A stretch of 51,371 nucleotides of DNA from Peptococcaceae bacterium (GCA_017399005.1 JAFQEO010000015.1:1-51371); one strand, 5' to 3'. Counted from the first letter of the stretch, positions 26,527-34,962 are shown. The notes: generated by a model not told the origin, from the letters alone. Numbers and translations: made by a program.

Positions 26527-27969
26527 ATGAAACACAAAAAAATTCTGGCTACAGCCGTATTAACAGGAGCTATGATGGTTTCTGGAACTGCATTTGCAGC
26601 GGATATTCCAGATGTAAGCCGTGCTGATTACCGCTATTATCTGGAAGATTATGCGTGGGATTATGTAGAGAAAGGAGAATATGCATATCATACTGATGAA
26701 GAGTTGAAGGCTCTGCTGAATGAAACACTGGCGAAAGACAATACCAGCTATCCGCAACTGGTGAAGGAGAAGTTGCAGGATGAGTACCATTATACAGCAG
26801 ATGAATTGAATGGCCATACAGAGAATGAACTGGAAAAACTTCTGGCATATGAATATATGCAGCAGCAACGCAAATTTATGAAGGACACGTTACAGGAGTA
26901 TTACAATACAGATGTTGATATCGAACGTTATACTTCACTGGAACTGCTGGAAATCTATTACGAAGAACTCTTACAGCAGGATTATCAGGTTACAGCCGAA
27001 TTGAATGGAAAGACCGGTTATGAAATGGCTTCTGTATACGACAGAACGGGCGCAATTCATTCTTTGCAGGAACGCTATGGTGTAGATGTCGATTTTGATA
27101 AATATACGCTGGATGAACTGCGTGATATGGGGTACTGGTATATTTATTCAGAACAACTCAGAGAAAATTGGGGTGTGCAGGAGGATTTATCGGCCTATAC
27201 AGGTGAAGAACTGGAAACAATGGTGAGCAAATACCGGTCGGCCGGTGTTTTAAAAGAACAGTATAATATAGAAGTAGATATAAACGATTACACGGCGGCG
27301 GAATTGAGTGAATGGAGAAACCGGCTGGATACAGAAAAGGCATTGCGTGGCATGGGTGTAACGGAGGATCTGTCAGATTATCGCAATGATGAAGTACAGC
27401 GTCTCTGGCTGGAACGAAGCTGGGAGAAAGTAATCGGTGACGATACAGATTTATCGCAGTATGATAATGATGCATTATATAAATTGTATCTAGAGAAATC
27501 TACAGAACTTCTGCTTGGCGATTTACTAGCTGAAAAGGAGCAGATGAAAGTAGAAAAAGAAGCAGCAAAGGCGGAGAAACTTAAAATTCGCGTAAATGGA
27601 GCGCTTATGTATCTGCCGGATGAGGAAAAGTGCTGTAAGGCAATTGGTTATTTGTATGAATCCTCGGAGGCGGCTGTGATAGAAAATGGCAGATGCTATC
27701 TTACATGTCAGGCATTAGCGGATGCATTGAGGGCAGAGGCGGTATTCGATGATAAAACCGATAATGTGACGATGAAGAAGGACGATTATTCCATGCAGCT
27801 GCAAATTGGAAACAGTGAATGTATTATGAATAACAACAGGGCTATAATGGATGCGGTACCATTTATACAGCATGGAGAAATCTATATTCCTGTACGGCCG
27901 ACAGCAGAAGCGTTAGGCGCAGATATACAGTGGGATGATGCAAGTAACACAATGTATATCCGGTATTGA
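26527..27969 (+). CDS. Secreted repeat protein with copper-amine-oxidase-N-like domain
   Basis: The 480-aa protein has a clear signal peptide (MKHKKILATAVLTGAMMVSG, cleavage likely after AFA). Residues about 45-335 consist of seven or eight divergent helical repeats of roughly 30-40 residues. Each has a core like D-hydrophobic-x-x-YT-x-x-EL (for example VDIERYTSLELLE, VDFDKYTLDELRD, EDLSAYTGEELET, VDINDYTAAELSE). A short charged coiled segment leads to a C-terminal domain (about 358-480). Its YIPVRPTAEALGADIQWDD ending is typical of the copper amine oxidase N-terminal-like family, which is common in surface proteins and is not an enzyme. The repeat family is not one I recognise. The start follows CAGGAGG. 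Confidence 0.85.
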   Translation: MKHKKILATAVLTGAMMVSGTAFAADIPDVSRADYRYYLEDYAWDYVEKGEYAYHTDEELKALLNETLAKDNTSYPQLVKEKLQDEYHYTADELNGHTENELEKLLAYEYMQQQRKFMKDTLQEYYNTDVDIERYTSLELLEIYYEELLQQDYQVTAELNGKTGYEMASVYDRTGAIHSLQERYGVDVDFDKYTLDELRDMGYWYIYSEQLRENWGVQEDLSAYTGEELETMVSKYRSAGVLKEQYNIEVDINDYTAAELSEWRNRLDTEKALRGMGVTEDLSDYRNDEVQRLWLERSWEKVIGDDTDLSQYDNDALYKLYLEKSTELLLGDLLAEKEQMKVEKEAAKAEKLKIRVNGALMYLPDEEKCCKAIGYLYESSEAAVIENGRCYLTCQALADALRAEAVFDDKTDNVTMKKDDYSMQLQIGNSECIMNNNRAIMDAVPFIQHGEIYIPVRPTAEALGADIQWDDASNTMYIRY

Positions 27970-27997
27970 ATGCGTCTGTGAAGTAGGAACAACCGGG

Positions 27998-28026
27998 TTG
28001 ACCGAATAGGGAATATTTGTTAAAAT
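27998..28026 (+). promoter_or_regulatory. Promoter of the PIN-like gene leader
   Basis: TTGACC and TAAAAT are separated by 17 bp. The predicted transcript starts near 28033, about 105 nt before the coding region, and meets a terminator hairpin first. Confidence 0.65.
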
Positions 28027-28071
28027 GGTAGTATAGTTATAGAACAACAGAAAAAGAGCCTAAACCATTAC

Positions 28072-28122
28072 ATGCAGAACAACGATGAACCACAATGGAT
28101 TTGTCTTGTTCTGCATTTTTTG
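28072..28122 (+). terminator. Terminator-like hairpin in the leader of the PIN-like gene
   Basis: ATGCAGAACAA pairs perfectly with TTGTTCTGCAT across a 23-nt loop, followed by TTTTTT. It lies between the likely promoter and the gene, so it may act as an attenuator, or it may simply terminate the upstream gene. Confidence 0.75.
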
Positions 28123-28139
28123 TTTTGGGAGGAGTGCTT

Positions 28140-28814
28140 GTGGTACATTTTATGATTGACTGGGAAAACATACAACATAATGGATTACGTGGAAGCCGGT
28201 ATTTGAAGCCATCTGACAATATTACAATTTTCTATAGTAAAGCCTGCAACCAGATTGAACAGGGGGATTTACAGGAAATCCTGAACTCTGGCTGTACGCT
28301 GGAATTGTGCCGGCTGGTGAATCCGGGAAAGAATGCGCTGGATCATTATATTTCAAGCAGGATTGGTACATTGTTTGGCAGTGGCTATTCAGGGGATGTT
28401 GCAATTATAAGCCGGGATAAAGGATTTCAGGCTGTTCAGGATTACTGGAGGCATTGTGTTAAGCCAAGTCGAAATATTGTGATTCGTCCGAATATTGAAT
28501 CCGGGATTGTATCGCTGAATGAAAATACGGAGCGCCGTCGACAGATCCAGCAGGAAATGAAGATTGTAAATATGGAGGAAGAGTTTGAAAAATATAAAGA
28601 AGAACAAAGAATACGCAGTGAATTGAAAAAACTTTTCGCAGATACTGCGTATCAGGAGTCGGTAAATCTGATTATGGATATTGTGAAAAATAATAAAAAA
28701 CAGAGTAAAGTAGTCTACCTCAATACATTAAAACAGTTTGGCAAAAAAGACGGGCTGGAAATTTATCGGAAGCTTCGGCAGTGGAGTAATGAATATAATA
28801 TAACATCAAGATAA
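28140..28814 (+). CDS. PIN-like domain protein (predicted ribonuclease)
   Basis: The 224-aa protein begins VHFMIDWENIQ, the first acidic motif of NYN/PIN-like nucleases. The other acidic positions are found at NALDHYISSRIGTL and VAIISRDKGFQAV. Together these would coordinate Mg2+ for RNA cleavage. The second half is a charged helical extension (EEEFEKYKEEQRIRSEL) that may bind RNA or a partner. I use the GTG at 28140, 5 nt after GGGAGGAG; the frame is open to 28095 but that would start inside the terminator hairpin. The target is unknown and no antitoxin-like partner is present. Confidence 0.85.
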   Translation: MVHFMIDWENIQHNGLRGSRYLKPSDNITIFYSKACNQIEQGDLQEILNSGCTLELCRLVNPGKNALDHYISSRIGTLFGSGYSGDVAIISRDKGFQAVQDYWRHCVKPSRNIVIRPNIESGIVSLNENTERRRQIQQEMKIVNMEEEFEKYKEEQRIRSELKKLFADTAYQESVNLIMDIVKNNKKQSKVVYLNTLKQFGKKDGLEIYRKLRQWSNEYNITSR

Positions 28815-28818
28815 AAAA

Positions 28819-28846
28819 TCCCTGCATCGAATAATCGATGCAGGGA
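28819..28846. terminator. Bidirectional terminator
   Basis: A perfect 12-bp stem (TCCCTGCATCGA with TCGATGCAGGGA) has a 4-nt loop. The T run on the minus strand is strong, serving the oxidoreductase gene; the plus strand has a weaker one. Confidence 0.88.
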
Positions 28847-28878
28847 TACTGTTTTACTTATGAAAAGCTGTGAGGCAA

Positions 28879-30558
28879 TTATTTGCCCAGAGGCCAGAAC
28901 TGGATACCGCCCTGTACGAATTTAACGTTGTCGTAGCCAGCGTTGTTCAGTATTAACTGACCTTCGAAGCCACGAGTACTTAAGATACAGAATACAACAA
29001 CTTCTTTATCTTTTGGTACTTCGTTTGCACGAGCGCGCAGTTCTTCGATTGGAATATGCAGCTGGTTTTTCGCTGGAATTGGTTTCTGTGCACGTTCATG
29101 TGCAGTACGCAGGTCAACGAATACTACATCGTCGCTGTCCAGTTTGGAATTGAATTCTTCAAAACGCATGTCATGTGCTTTGCCGTCCATGGTGTTACGC
29201 ATAACGTTTGCAGCGTTTGTCAGGTTTTCCATAGCGGAAGACAGTGGAGGAGCGTAGCTCAGGTCGATGTTAGCCAGCTGGTCAGCAGTTACGCCGAAGC
29301 TCAGAGCTGCAGCCATAGTATCGATACGTTTGTCAACTTTACCAGGACCTACAATCTGTACACCCAGAATTTTGCGTGTTTTGCGGTCAGCAACCAGACG
29401 GGTCATAATCAGTTTTTTACCAGGCATAAAGTGTGTGATGTCTGGACCAGGAACGATAGCGGTGATGGTATCGTAGCCCAGCTGTTTTGCAACGCGTTCG
29501 GATAAACCGGTAGCACCTAAGGACCAGTCGAACATTTTGCATACAGCAGTGTTCAGAACGCCTGGGTGGGTATCGTTACCGCCGGTGATGTTGGTACCGA
29601 TTACACGGCCCTGACGGTTTGCGGTGGAACCCATTGGAGCGTATACTCTCTGACCGGAGACAATGTTGGTGGTCATTACGCAGTCGCCGCCAGCATAGAT
29701 GTCTGGATCGCTTGTCTGGCAGTATTCATTGATGATAATACCTTTATCCACTTCCAGGCCAGCGTCAACAGCCAGCTGTACGCATGGACGAACACCAACA
29801 GCAACCAGTACCATCTGAGCGTCTACAGTACCTTTGTCGGTCTGTACACCAGATACTTTGCCTTCTTCGTTCACCAGAATTTTTTCTACTTTTGTGTTCA
29901 GCATGAAGTTCAGGTCTTCGCCTTCCAGGTAGTTCTGGAATACAGCACCCATTTCAGCATCTAATACCTGAGGGAAGATGGAGTTCTGCATTTCGATAAT
30001 GGTTACATCCAGACCCCAGTTTGCGAATGCTTCTGCACATTCCATACCGATTAAACCTGCACCGATAACAACAGCGCTTTCAACGCCTTCTACTTTAATG
30101 TAGTTCTGCATGTCAACAGCATCTTTTGGTGTTTTCATACCGAATACGCCAGTAGCATCGATACCTTCCATTGGTGGTTTGAAGTTGTCAGCGCCAGTAG
30201 CGATAACCAGTTTGTCGTATGGCAGTACTTTTACTTCGCCGGTTTTTACTTCTTTTACTTCAACAGTTTTTTCTTCACGGTTGATTTTAGTAGCTTCCCA
30301 GCCCAGCAGAGTGTCGATATCTTTTGTGTTTTTCATGAATTCAGGTGTACGAACTGCTTCCCAGGAAGTGGTCATCAGGTCGTTCAGATCTTTTACGGTT
30401 GCACCTAAATAGTATGGCAGACCGCAGCCGCCGTAAGAAATCCATTCACCTTTTTCGATTAAAGTTACCTGAGCATCTGGATTGCATCTTTTTGCTCTTG
30501 CAGCAGCTTTAGGACCGCAGGCAACCCCACCGATTACAACAATTTTTAATTCTGACAT
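28879..30558 (-). CDS. CoA-disulfide-reductase-like FAD/NAD oxidoreductase with rhodanese domain
   Basis: This 559-aa flavoprotein has three parts. Residues 1-330 carry the FAD and NAD(P)H domains (VVIGGVACGPKAAARAKR; VVIGAGLIGMECAEAFANWG), with the single redox Cys45 in YGGCGLPYYL. Residues about 330-450 form the dimerisation domain. Residues about 465-559 form a rhodanese domain with Cys524 in FCILSTRG. Such fusions reduce CoA disulfide, CoA persulfide or polysulfide; NADH oxidase activity is also known in the family. The rhodanese loop differs from the common CxxGxR pattern. Its very regular, highly adapted codon use suggests abundant expression. It is monocistronic. Confidence 0.92.
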   Translation of the reverse strand: MSELKIVVIGGVACGPKAAARAKRCNPDAQVTLIEKGEWISYGGCGLPYYLGATVKDLNDLMTTSWEAVRTPEFMKNTKDIDTLLGWEATKINREEKTVEVKEVKTGEVKVLPYDKLVIATGADNFKPPMEGIDATGVFGMKTPKDAVDMQNYIKVEGVESAVVIGAGLIGMECAEAFANWGLDVTIIEMQNSIFPQVLDAEMGAVFQNYLEGEDLNFMLNTKVEKILVNEEGKVSGVQTDKGTVDAQMVLVAVGVRPCVQLAVDAGLEVDKGIIINEYCQTSDPDIYAGGDCVMTTNIVSGQRVYAPMGSTANRQGRVIGTNITGGNDTHPGVLNTAVCKMFDWSLGATGLSERVAKQLGYDTITAIVPGPDITHFMPGKKLIMTRLVADRKTRKILGVQIVGPGKVDKRIDTMAAALSFGVTADQLANIDLSYAPPLSSAMENLTNAANVMRNTMDGKAHDMRFEEFNSKLDSDDVVFVDLRTAHERAQKPIPAKNQLHIPIEELRARANEVPKDKEVVVFCILSTRGFEGQLILNNAGYDNVKFVQGGIQFWPLGK

Positions 30559-30628
30559 GGTGTGTTCATCTCCTTAAAATTTATACCGGAAACGGTAAAT
30601 TAAAAACTATGCATAAAAAGCTATCTTC

Positions 30629-30657
30629 ATTATAACGCGAACAGTACAAGAAAACAA
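30629..30657 (-). promoter_or_regulatory. Promoter of the CoA-disulfide-reductase-like gene
   Basis: On the minus strand, TTGTTT and TATAAT are separated by 17 bp, about 70 bp before the start codon. Confidence 0.65.
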
Positions 30658-30759
30658 TCATAATTCCCTATGCTTTGTAATGAATTATTTTAATTGCAAA
30701 TCTTTGCAGGATTAATAATTATTTTCACATAGCGGGATGCATAGCGTTCTGTTTTGTTG

Positions 30760-30909
30760 TATAATGCAGATAAATATACGACAATGATAAAAAATTACAA
30801 ATTAATTACAAAATACAGAAGGAAATTTTCAGGAAGGTATCGAATAAAGAATTAACCATGCAACTGTCGTATTTTTATTTAGGCATCTGAAAGAAAAGAG
30901 GGGATTGAC
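30760..30909 (+). promoter_or_regulatory. Probable promoter and leader of the SLH protein gene
   Basis: A perfect TATAAT lies at 30760-30765, without a good -35. The following leader of about 140 nt holds an 8-bp inverted repeat (ATACGACA near 30776-30783 with TGTCGTAT at 30865-30872) and a T run. This could form a long-loop hairpin before the ribosome-binding site GAGGGG. Confidence 0.45.
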
Positions 30910-33534
30910 ATGTATCACAAAAAGAAAGTATCAGTGATTCTGCTGATTGCATTTGTTTTGACAATGATTTGTCCGGTCAGCGCATTTGCAGCCAGTTTCT
31001 CTGATGTACCGGGCAATCACTGGGCGGTTCAGCAGATTGACCGCATGAATGCGAGAGGAATTATCGTAGGTTATGAAGACGGAACCAACCGTCCGAATAA
31101 TCCGGTAACCCAGTTTGAGGCACTCACCATGGCCACCAGAATGATGGGGCTGGAGTATGATGAGGCAACTCACAAAGGAACTTACATTCCGTTTAAATAT
31201 CCGGACTGGACAGGCGCATACAGCGTAGCGGTTCTGGGGCAGGAAGCCGGGCTGGTAGATGCCAGTGACTTCTCTCACGGTTCTGCAGCCAGCCGTGAAT
31301 GGATTGCCAAACTGTTAATTATGGCAATGGATGCAGAAGATGAGCTGAGCCGTGTAAAAGATGAAACATTATCGTTTGGTGATGCCGGTTCTATTGGCAG
31401 TGACTATCTGAATTATGTAAAACTGGCTTACGACAAAGGGTTAATCGGCGGTTATACCGACGGCACCTTTAAACCGAAAAACACAGTAACCAGAGCTGAA
31501 ATGGCAGCATTTATGTGCCGTGTGGAAGATAAGCTGAATGCGGACCTGAACAACGTGGTACGCGGTGAAGTTACTGCGGTAAATGGTGTAAATGTAACCA
31601 TTAAGGGCAATGATGGAAAAACATACAGTCTGTATGCTACTACCAATACTGTTCTGTACAGCAGTCAGGCGCAGAAAATGGGCGTGACCGGGCTGAAAGT
31701 CGGCGATAGTGTATATGCGGTTTACAAAAACAGTCTGCTGCTTTATCTGGAACAGCGTGCAGAATCTACTGTGAACAAACAGGAGACTCTGGCAAATGTT
31801 ACCGGGACCATCGAGTCGGTAATTGCAGCAAAACAGGCAATTGTTGTTCGTGACCAGGATGGCGATTTACAGACTGTTCTGGTAGATGACAAAACTACCA
31901 TCAATAAATACGGCAGCAGTGTTGCGTTAGAATTTTCGGACTTACTGGCGGATATGCCGGTTCGCGTGAGTGTCAGCGAGACAGACCAGACTGCTGACCA
32001 GATTGTAATCGAGGAAAGCACCAGTGGGCAGCGTTCCGGTACCGTTTACAATGTAGATGTATACAGCAATCTGATTATCATGGATGAAAAGACCGAACTG
32101 GTAACCTACCGGATGTCTAAAAATATTGAAGTAAGCATTTCCGGTATGCTGACTGCTACAACCAGCAGCCTGAAAGAAGGCGATATGGCTACCTATACTA
32201 TTTCTGACGGTATGATGACAGCCATTGCTGTTGGCGGAAGCAGTGAAAATTACGGCGGCAACGCAACTGTGAAATCCATTGATACTACCAACCGGATTGT
32301 TACGTACATTACCGGTTCTGACGAATTAAAAGCAGCTTTCTATAACAGTGGACAGGCTGTGAAATTTAAAAACGGTGATACCGGTACTATGAGCGACCTG
32401 CAGGCAGGAGACAGCATCAGCATTTCTGTGGATGACAACAGAATCACATCCATTACTGTTACCAGCCGCAATCTGACCGATGGTGCCATTAAAGGGACTC
32501 TGTACTCTATCAATACTGCTTCTGACTACATTATCATCACAACTTCCAGCGGCAGCAGAGTGACATACGATTTAGCGAACAATGTAAAAGTAACCTTATA
32601 TGGCTCCACATCTTCTCTGGGCAATCTGACACAGGGTATGAAAGTGGAACTGACCATGCAGGGCGATGAAGTAACCCGCATTAAAGCCAATGACATGGTG
32701 GAAGGTGTTGTAAAAGCGATTAACAACAGTGCGGATACAATCACTGTAACCACCGATGACGGCACCGAAATTTATGATGTATCGGATGATGTGGATGTTA
32801 TCACCTACAGCACCACATATTATCGTCTGAGCGCTGTTTCTGTTGGCGATACGGTCAGCATGAAAGTATCGGGTGATGAAGTTACAGAAATCAATATCAA
32901 CGAACAGGTTGATATGGTTATTGACAGCATTTACAGCAGCAGTGACTGGATTCGTCTGGAAGACTCCAACGGCAAAACCGTAAGTGCCGATCTGGATGAA
33001 GCAGAATTCTATATTGACGGTTCCTACACCAGCGATATTGATGACTTCAGTATCGGTGATGAAGTGGTAGCTACTTTTGCGGGCAGAACCCTGATTAAGG
33101 TAGAGGCTGTGAGCCAGGTAAAAGGGGAAGTAACCAAAGTAAACACTTCTGCAAAAACCTTCAATGTAAAAACAGCCGGCGGCGATACCAGAACCGTAAC
33201 ATTCAGCTCCAACAGTGCCATTGTGAAAAACGGTTCCAGTTACAGCAATCTGAACAATTTAAATGTTGGTGACCGGGTAATCGTTGGCGGTAGTGCATCC
33301 AGCAAAACCATTACCGTTATGAAATCCAGAACAGCAGATGTGCGTTATGCAACCAGTGGTCTGATTCAGTTCCTGGCTGATGCGCAGGGTGATTCCTACA
33401 AACTGGTGAATGGCTGCTACTGTCATTACAAAAATTCTACTTCTCAGTTCAGTGCATCTACACTGACCAGAAATGACAATGTAACCATTTACTACACCGC
33501 ACAGGATTCTGTTTACGAAGTAGTGAAAAACTAA
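30910..33534 (+). CDS. S-layer homology (SLH) domain surface protein with beta repeats
   Basis: This 874-aa exported protein is probably anchored to the cell wall. A signal peptide (ending near AFA) is followed by three SLH domains (about residues 28-215). The first starts FSDVPGNHWAVQQIDRM; the third has YVKLAYDKGLIGGYTDGTF and TRAEMAAFMCRV. From about residue 218 to 810 there are roughly eight degenerate repeats of 65-75 residues. Each has the layout G-x-V-x-x-(V/I), a strand, a TTV-like turn, and a closing (L/V)-x-x-GD-x-V (for example GLKVGDSVYAVY, DLQAGDSISISV, NVGDRVIVGG). These recall DUF5666-type beta units. SLH domains bind pyruvylated polymers or, in Negativicutes, polyamine-modified peptidoglycan. 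Ligand and partners are unknown. Confidence 0.93.
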   Translation: MYHKKKVSVILLIAFVLTMICPVSAFAASFSDVPGNHWAVQQIDRMNARGIIVGYEDGTNRPNNPVTQFEALTMATRMMGLEYDEATHKGTYIPFKYPDWTGAYSVAVLGQEAGLVDASDFSHGSAASREWIAKLLIMAMDAEDELSRVKDETLSFGDAGSIGSDYLNYVKLAYDKGLIGGYTDGTFKPKNTVTRAEMAAFMCRVEDKLNADLNNVVRGEVTAVNGVNVTIKGNDGKTYSLYATTNTVLYSSQAQKMGVTGLKVGDSVYAVYKNSLLLYLEQRAESTVNKQETLANVTGTIESVIAAKQAIVVRDQDGDLQTVLVDDKTTINKYGSSVALEFSDLLADMPVRVSVSETDQTADQIVIEESTSGQRSGTVYNVDVYSNLIIMDEKTELVTYRMSKNIEVSISGMLTATTSSLKEGDMATYTISDGMMTAIAVGGSSENYGGNATVKSIDTTNRIVTYITGSDELKAAFYNSGQAVKFKNGDTGTMSDLQAGDSISISVDDNRITSITVTSRNLTDGAIKGTLYSINTASDYIIITTSSGSRVTYDLANNVKVTLYGSTSSLGNLTQGMKVELTMQGDEVTRIKANDMVEGVVKAINNSADTITVTTDDGTEIYDVSDDVDVITYSTTYYRLSAVSVGDTVSMKVSGDEVTEININEQVDMVIDSIYSSSDWIRLEDSNGKTVSADLDEAEFYIDGSYTSDIDDFSIGDEVVATFAGRTLIKVEAVSQVKGEVTKVNTSAKTFNVKTAGGDTRTVTFSSNSAIVKNGSSYSNLNNLNVGDRVIVGGSASSKTITVMKSRTADVRYATSGLIQFLADAQGDSYKLVNGCYCHYKNSTSQFSASTLTRNDNVTIYYTAQDSVYEVVKN

Positions 33535-33562
33535 GAACTAAATAAAAATCGATAACATAACA

Positions 33563-33606
33563 AAGCGCAGACGCAATATCCAGAATGGATTTGCATCTGC
33601 GCTTTT
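33563..33606 (+). terminator. SLH gene terminator
   Basis: AAGCGCAGACGCAA pairs with TTGCATCTGCGCTT (one G-U type mismatch), followed by TTTTT. Confidence 0.88.
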
Positions 33607-33638
33607 TGCATATGTGTTTAGTTTCGTGTGAGAGCTGC

Positions 33639-34076
33639 TTAATAACGGAGCTTTCGCTGTTGAAGAAACTTATTCAGTTTAGCCATATTATCCGGGTTGG
33701 AGGAGATATAGGCATAATGTTCTGATACAAGTTCAGCAAGCTGACTGGCCGAAATATTCATTGCCCGTGCCAGATATACCAGGTCGTCAATCTGTTCACT
33801 AAGTTTCATAAGGCCAAGTTCTCGCAGCCGTTCTGTATAGCGTGAAGAAACAAAGGTGCCTTTTGCAGGTGTGGTAATTACATAACCCTCCCGTTCCAGT
33901 TCGGTATAGGCGCGACGGGTTGTGATAACGCTTACTCCCAGTTTTTCAGCCAGAGCCCGTACGGAAGGCAGAGGATAGCTATCGGGGAGTTCACCGGAAA
34001 CAATCAACTGTTTCAGTTGTTCGGCAATCTGTTCATATAAGGCAACACCGGATGCGGTATTAATCTGTAGATTCAT
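33639..34076 (-). CDS. GntR family regulator, YtrA subfamily
   Basis: This is a 145-aa transcription factor. The N-terminal winged helix spans residues about 10-75 (LYEQIAEQLKQLIVSGEL, LPSVRALAEKLGVSVITTRRAYTELEREGYV), and a short helical C-terminal dimerisation tail is characteristic of YtrA proteins. I use the ATG at 34076, 9 nt after AAAGGA; the in-frame TTG at 34082 is too close. It is divergent from two small genes, and a palindrome overlaps its own promoter, so it probably autorepresses. YtrA regulators usually control ABC transporters, but none is adjacent here. Confidence 0.93.
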   Translation of the reverse strand: MNLQINTASGVALYEQIAEQLKQLIVSGELPDSYPLPSVRALAEKLGVSVITTRRAYTELEREGYVITTPAKGTFVSSRYTERLRELGLMKLSEQIDDLVYLARAMNISASQLAELVSEHYAYISSNPDNMAKLNKFLQQRKLRY

Positions 34077-34102
34077 AGGCAATCGTCCTTTCTCTGTACA
34101 TA

Positions 34103-34119
34103 ACTGTTACGATAACAGT
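34103..34119. promoter_or_regulatory. Palindromic operator for the GntR regulator
   Basis: ACTGTTACGATAACAGT is a perfect 7-bp inverted repeat around CGA. It overlaps the -10 of the regulator's own promoter and lies 40 bp from the divergent promoter. Related but looser half sites (AACTGT, AACAG) flank the -10 of the divergent promoter. Confidence 0.65.
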
Positions 34120-34143
34120 ATAACAAATTAAATTTTTTGTCAA
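34117..34143 (-). promoter_or_regulatory. Promoter of the GntR regulator gene
   Basis: On the minus strand, TTGACA and an extended -10 (TGTTATACT) are separated by 15 bp. The short spacing is offset by the TG extension. Confidence 0.6.
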
Positions 34144-34158
34144 GTGAAAAAAATATTG

Positions 34159-34187
34159 TTGACATAACTGTGTATATACTATATAAT
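34159..34187 (+). promoter_or_regulatory. Promoter of the small-protein pair
   Basis: TTGACA and TATAAT, a full consensus match, are separated by 17 bp. It should be a strong promoter unless repressed. Confidence 0.9.
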
Positions 34188-34260
34188 AACAGACATAGAC
34201 AATAAGATAACAATGAAAAAATATATATGAACTGCATCTCCTGAAAGGAGTGAAAGAAAA

Positions 34261-34488
34261 ATGGATGAACAGGCAAGACAAATTCGAAGAGAGATTATAA
34301 GAGAATATCGCAGGGAAATTGCAGAAACTCAGGCAAAACGCCGCACCATTCTGGAAGCAGAGCGTCAGGAACGGCTGGCTCTACAGAGAGAGGCTGCTAT
34401 GGAACGGCGCATAATGCGTCGGATTGCACAGGAGGAACAGCGAAGCAGAATTATTCTGGTGCTTCGCAACAACCTGCTGATTCGATAA
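34261..34488 (+). CDS. Small Arg/Glu-rich coiled-coil protein
   Basis: This 75-aa protein is made almost entirely of charged helix (RQIRREIIREYRREIAET and similar), very rich in Arg, Glu, Gln and Ala, with a short hydrophobic end (IILVLRNNLLIR). It lacks cysteines and a signal peptide. The start is well supported by AAAGGAG, and a consensus promoter lies upstream. I do not recognise the family; such proteins can bind nucleic acid or act as small adaptors. It is read divergently from the GntR regulator and is likely its target. Confidence 0.75.
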   Translation: MDEQARQIRREIIREYRREIAETQAKRRTILEAERQERLALQREAAMERRIMRRIAQEEQRSRIILVLRNNLLIR

Positions 34489-34561
34489 CAGGCAGGTCTG
34501 GAAAATGTGAGTAAGAGGAAAATAACGCAAGTGGTTTGTAAAAGACTAGGAGGAATGTCTT

Positions 34562-34903
34562 ATGTTTCGACCATCCAAATCGGTAACCCGCTGCCCGATA
34601 TGCGGGGAACCGTTAACATATGAAACCATCGACCAGTTTGGTGTACCGGTGGGTTATAATGTACAATGTACAGAATGCAGCAATTACAGTGATATCTGGG
34701 TAAATGGGCTGCGGGAAGTGCAGTGTGGGCAGTGGCTCAGCCCGGATTATGAGTCGGATTATGGTGCGATGACGGCCAGAGAAAAATGGCAGGCACTAAA
34801 AATTCTGTGTGAACTGAATCTTCGGCTGGCAGCGGAAAAAATCCGGTATGCGGTTCAGCAGGTACAGGAACCGCAGATTAGAGAAAAACAGGTACATGCA
34901 TAA
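34562..34903 (+). CDS. Small zinc-ribbon protein
   Basis: This 113-aa protein has four cysteines spaced as a zinc ribbon (Cys11, 14, 36, 39; TRCPICGEPL and QCTECSNYSD), followed by a helical C-terminal half (AREKWQALKILCELNLRLAAEKIRYAVQQ). There is no signal peptide or membrane segment. The start follows AGGAGG. It lies 73 bp after the coiled-coil gene with a terminator behind it, so the two form a small operon. The family is unrecognised; a regulatory or nucleic-acid-binding role is only a guess. Confidence 0.8.
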   Translation: MFRPSKSVTRCPICGEPLTYETIDQFGVPVGYNVQCTECSNYSDIWVNGLREVQCGQWLSPDYESDYGAMTAREKWQALKILCELNLRLAAEKIRYAVQQVQEPQIREKQVHA

Positions 34904-34962
34904 TAAACGCTGTTCCAGATCTTTCCCCCGAAAGACTGAACAATAGATTACCCTAGGCAAAG

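Noticed and set aside
28140-28814. PIN-like gene as the toxin of a toxin-antitoxin pair
   Set aside because: There is no small partner gene on either side, and the protein has a long C-terminal extension unlike VapC toxins.
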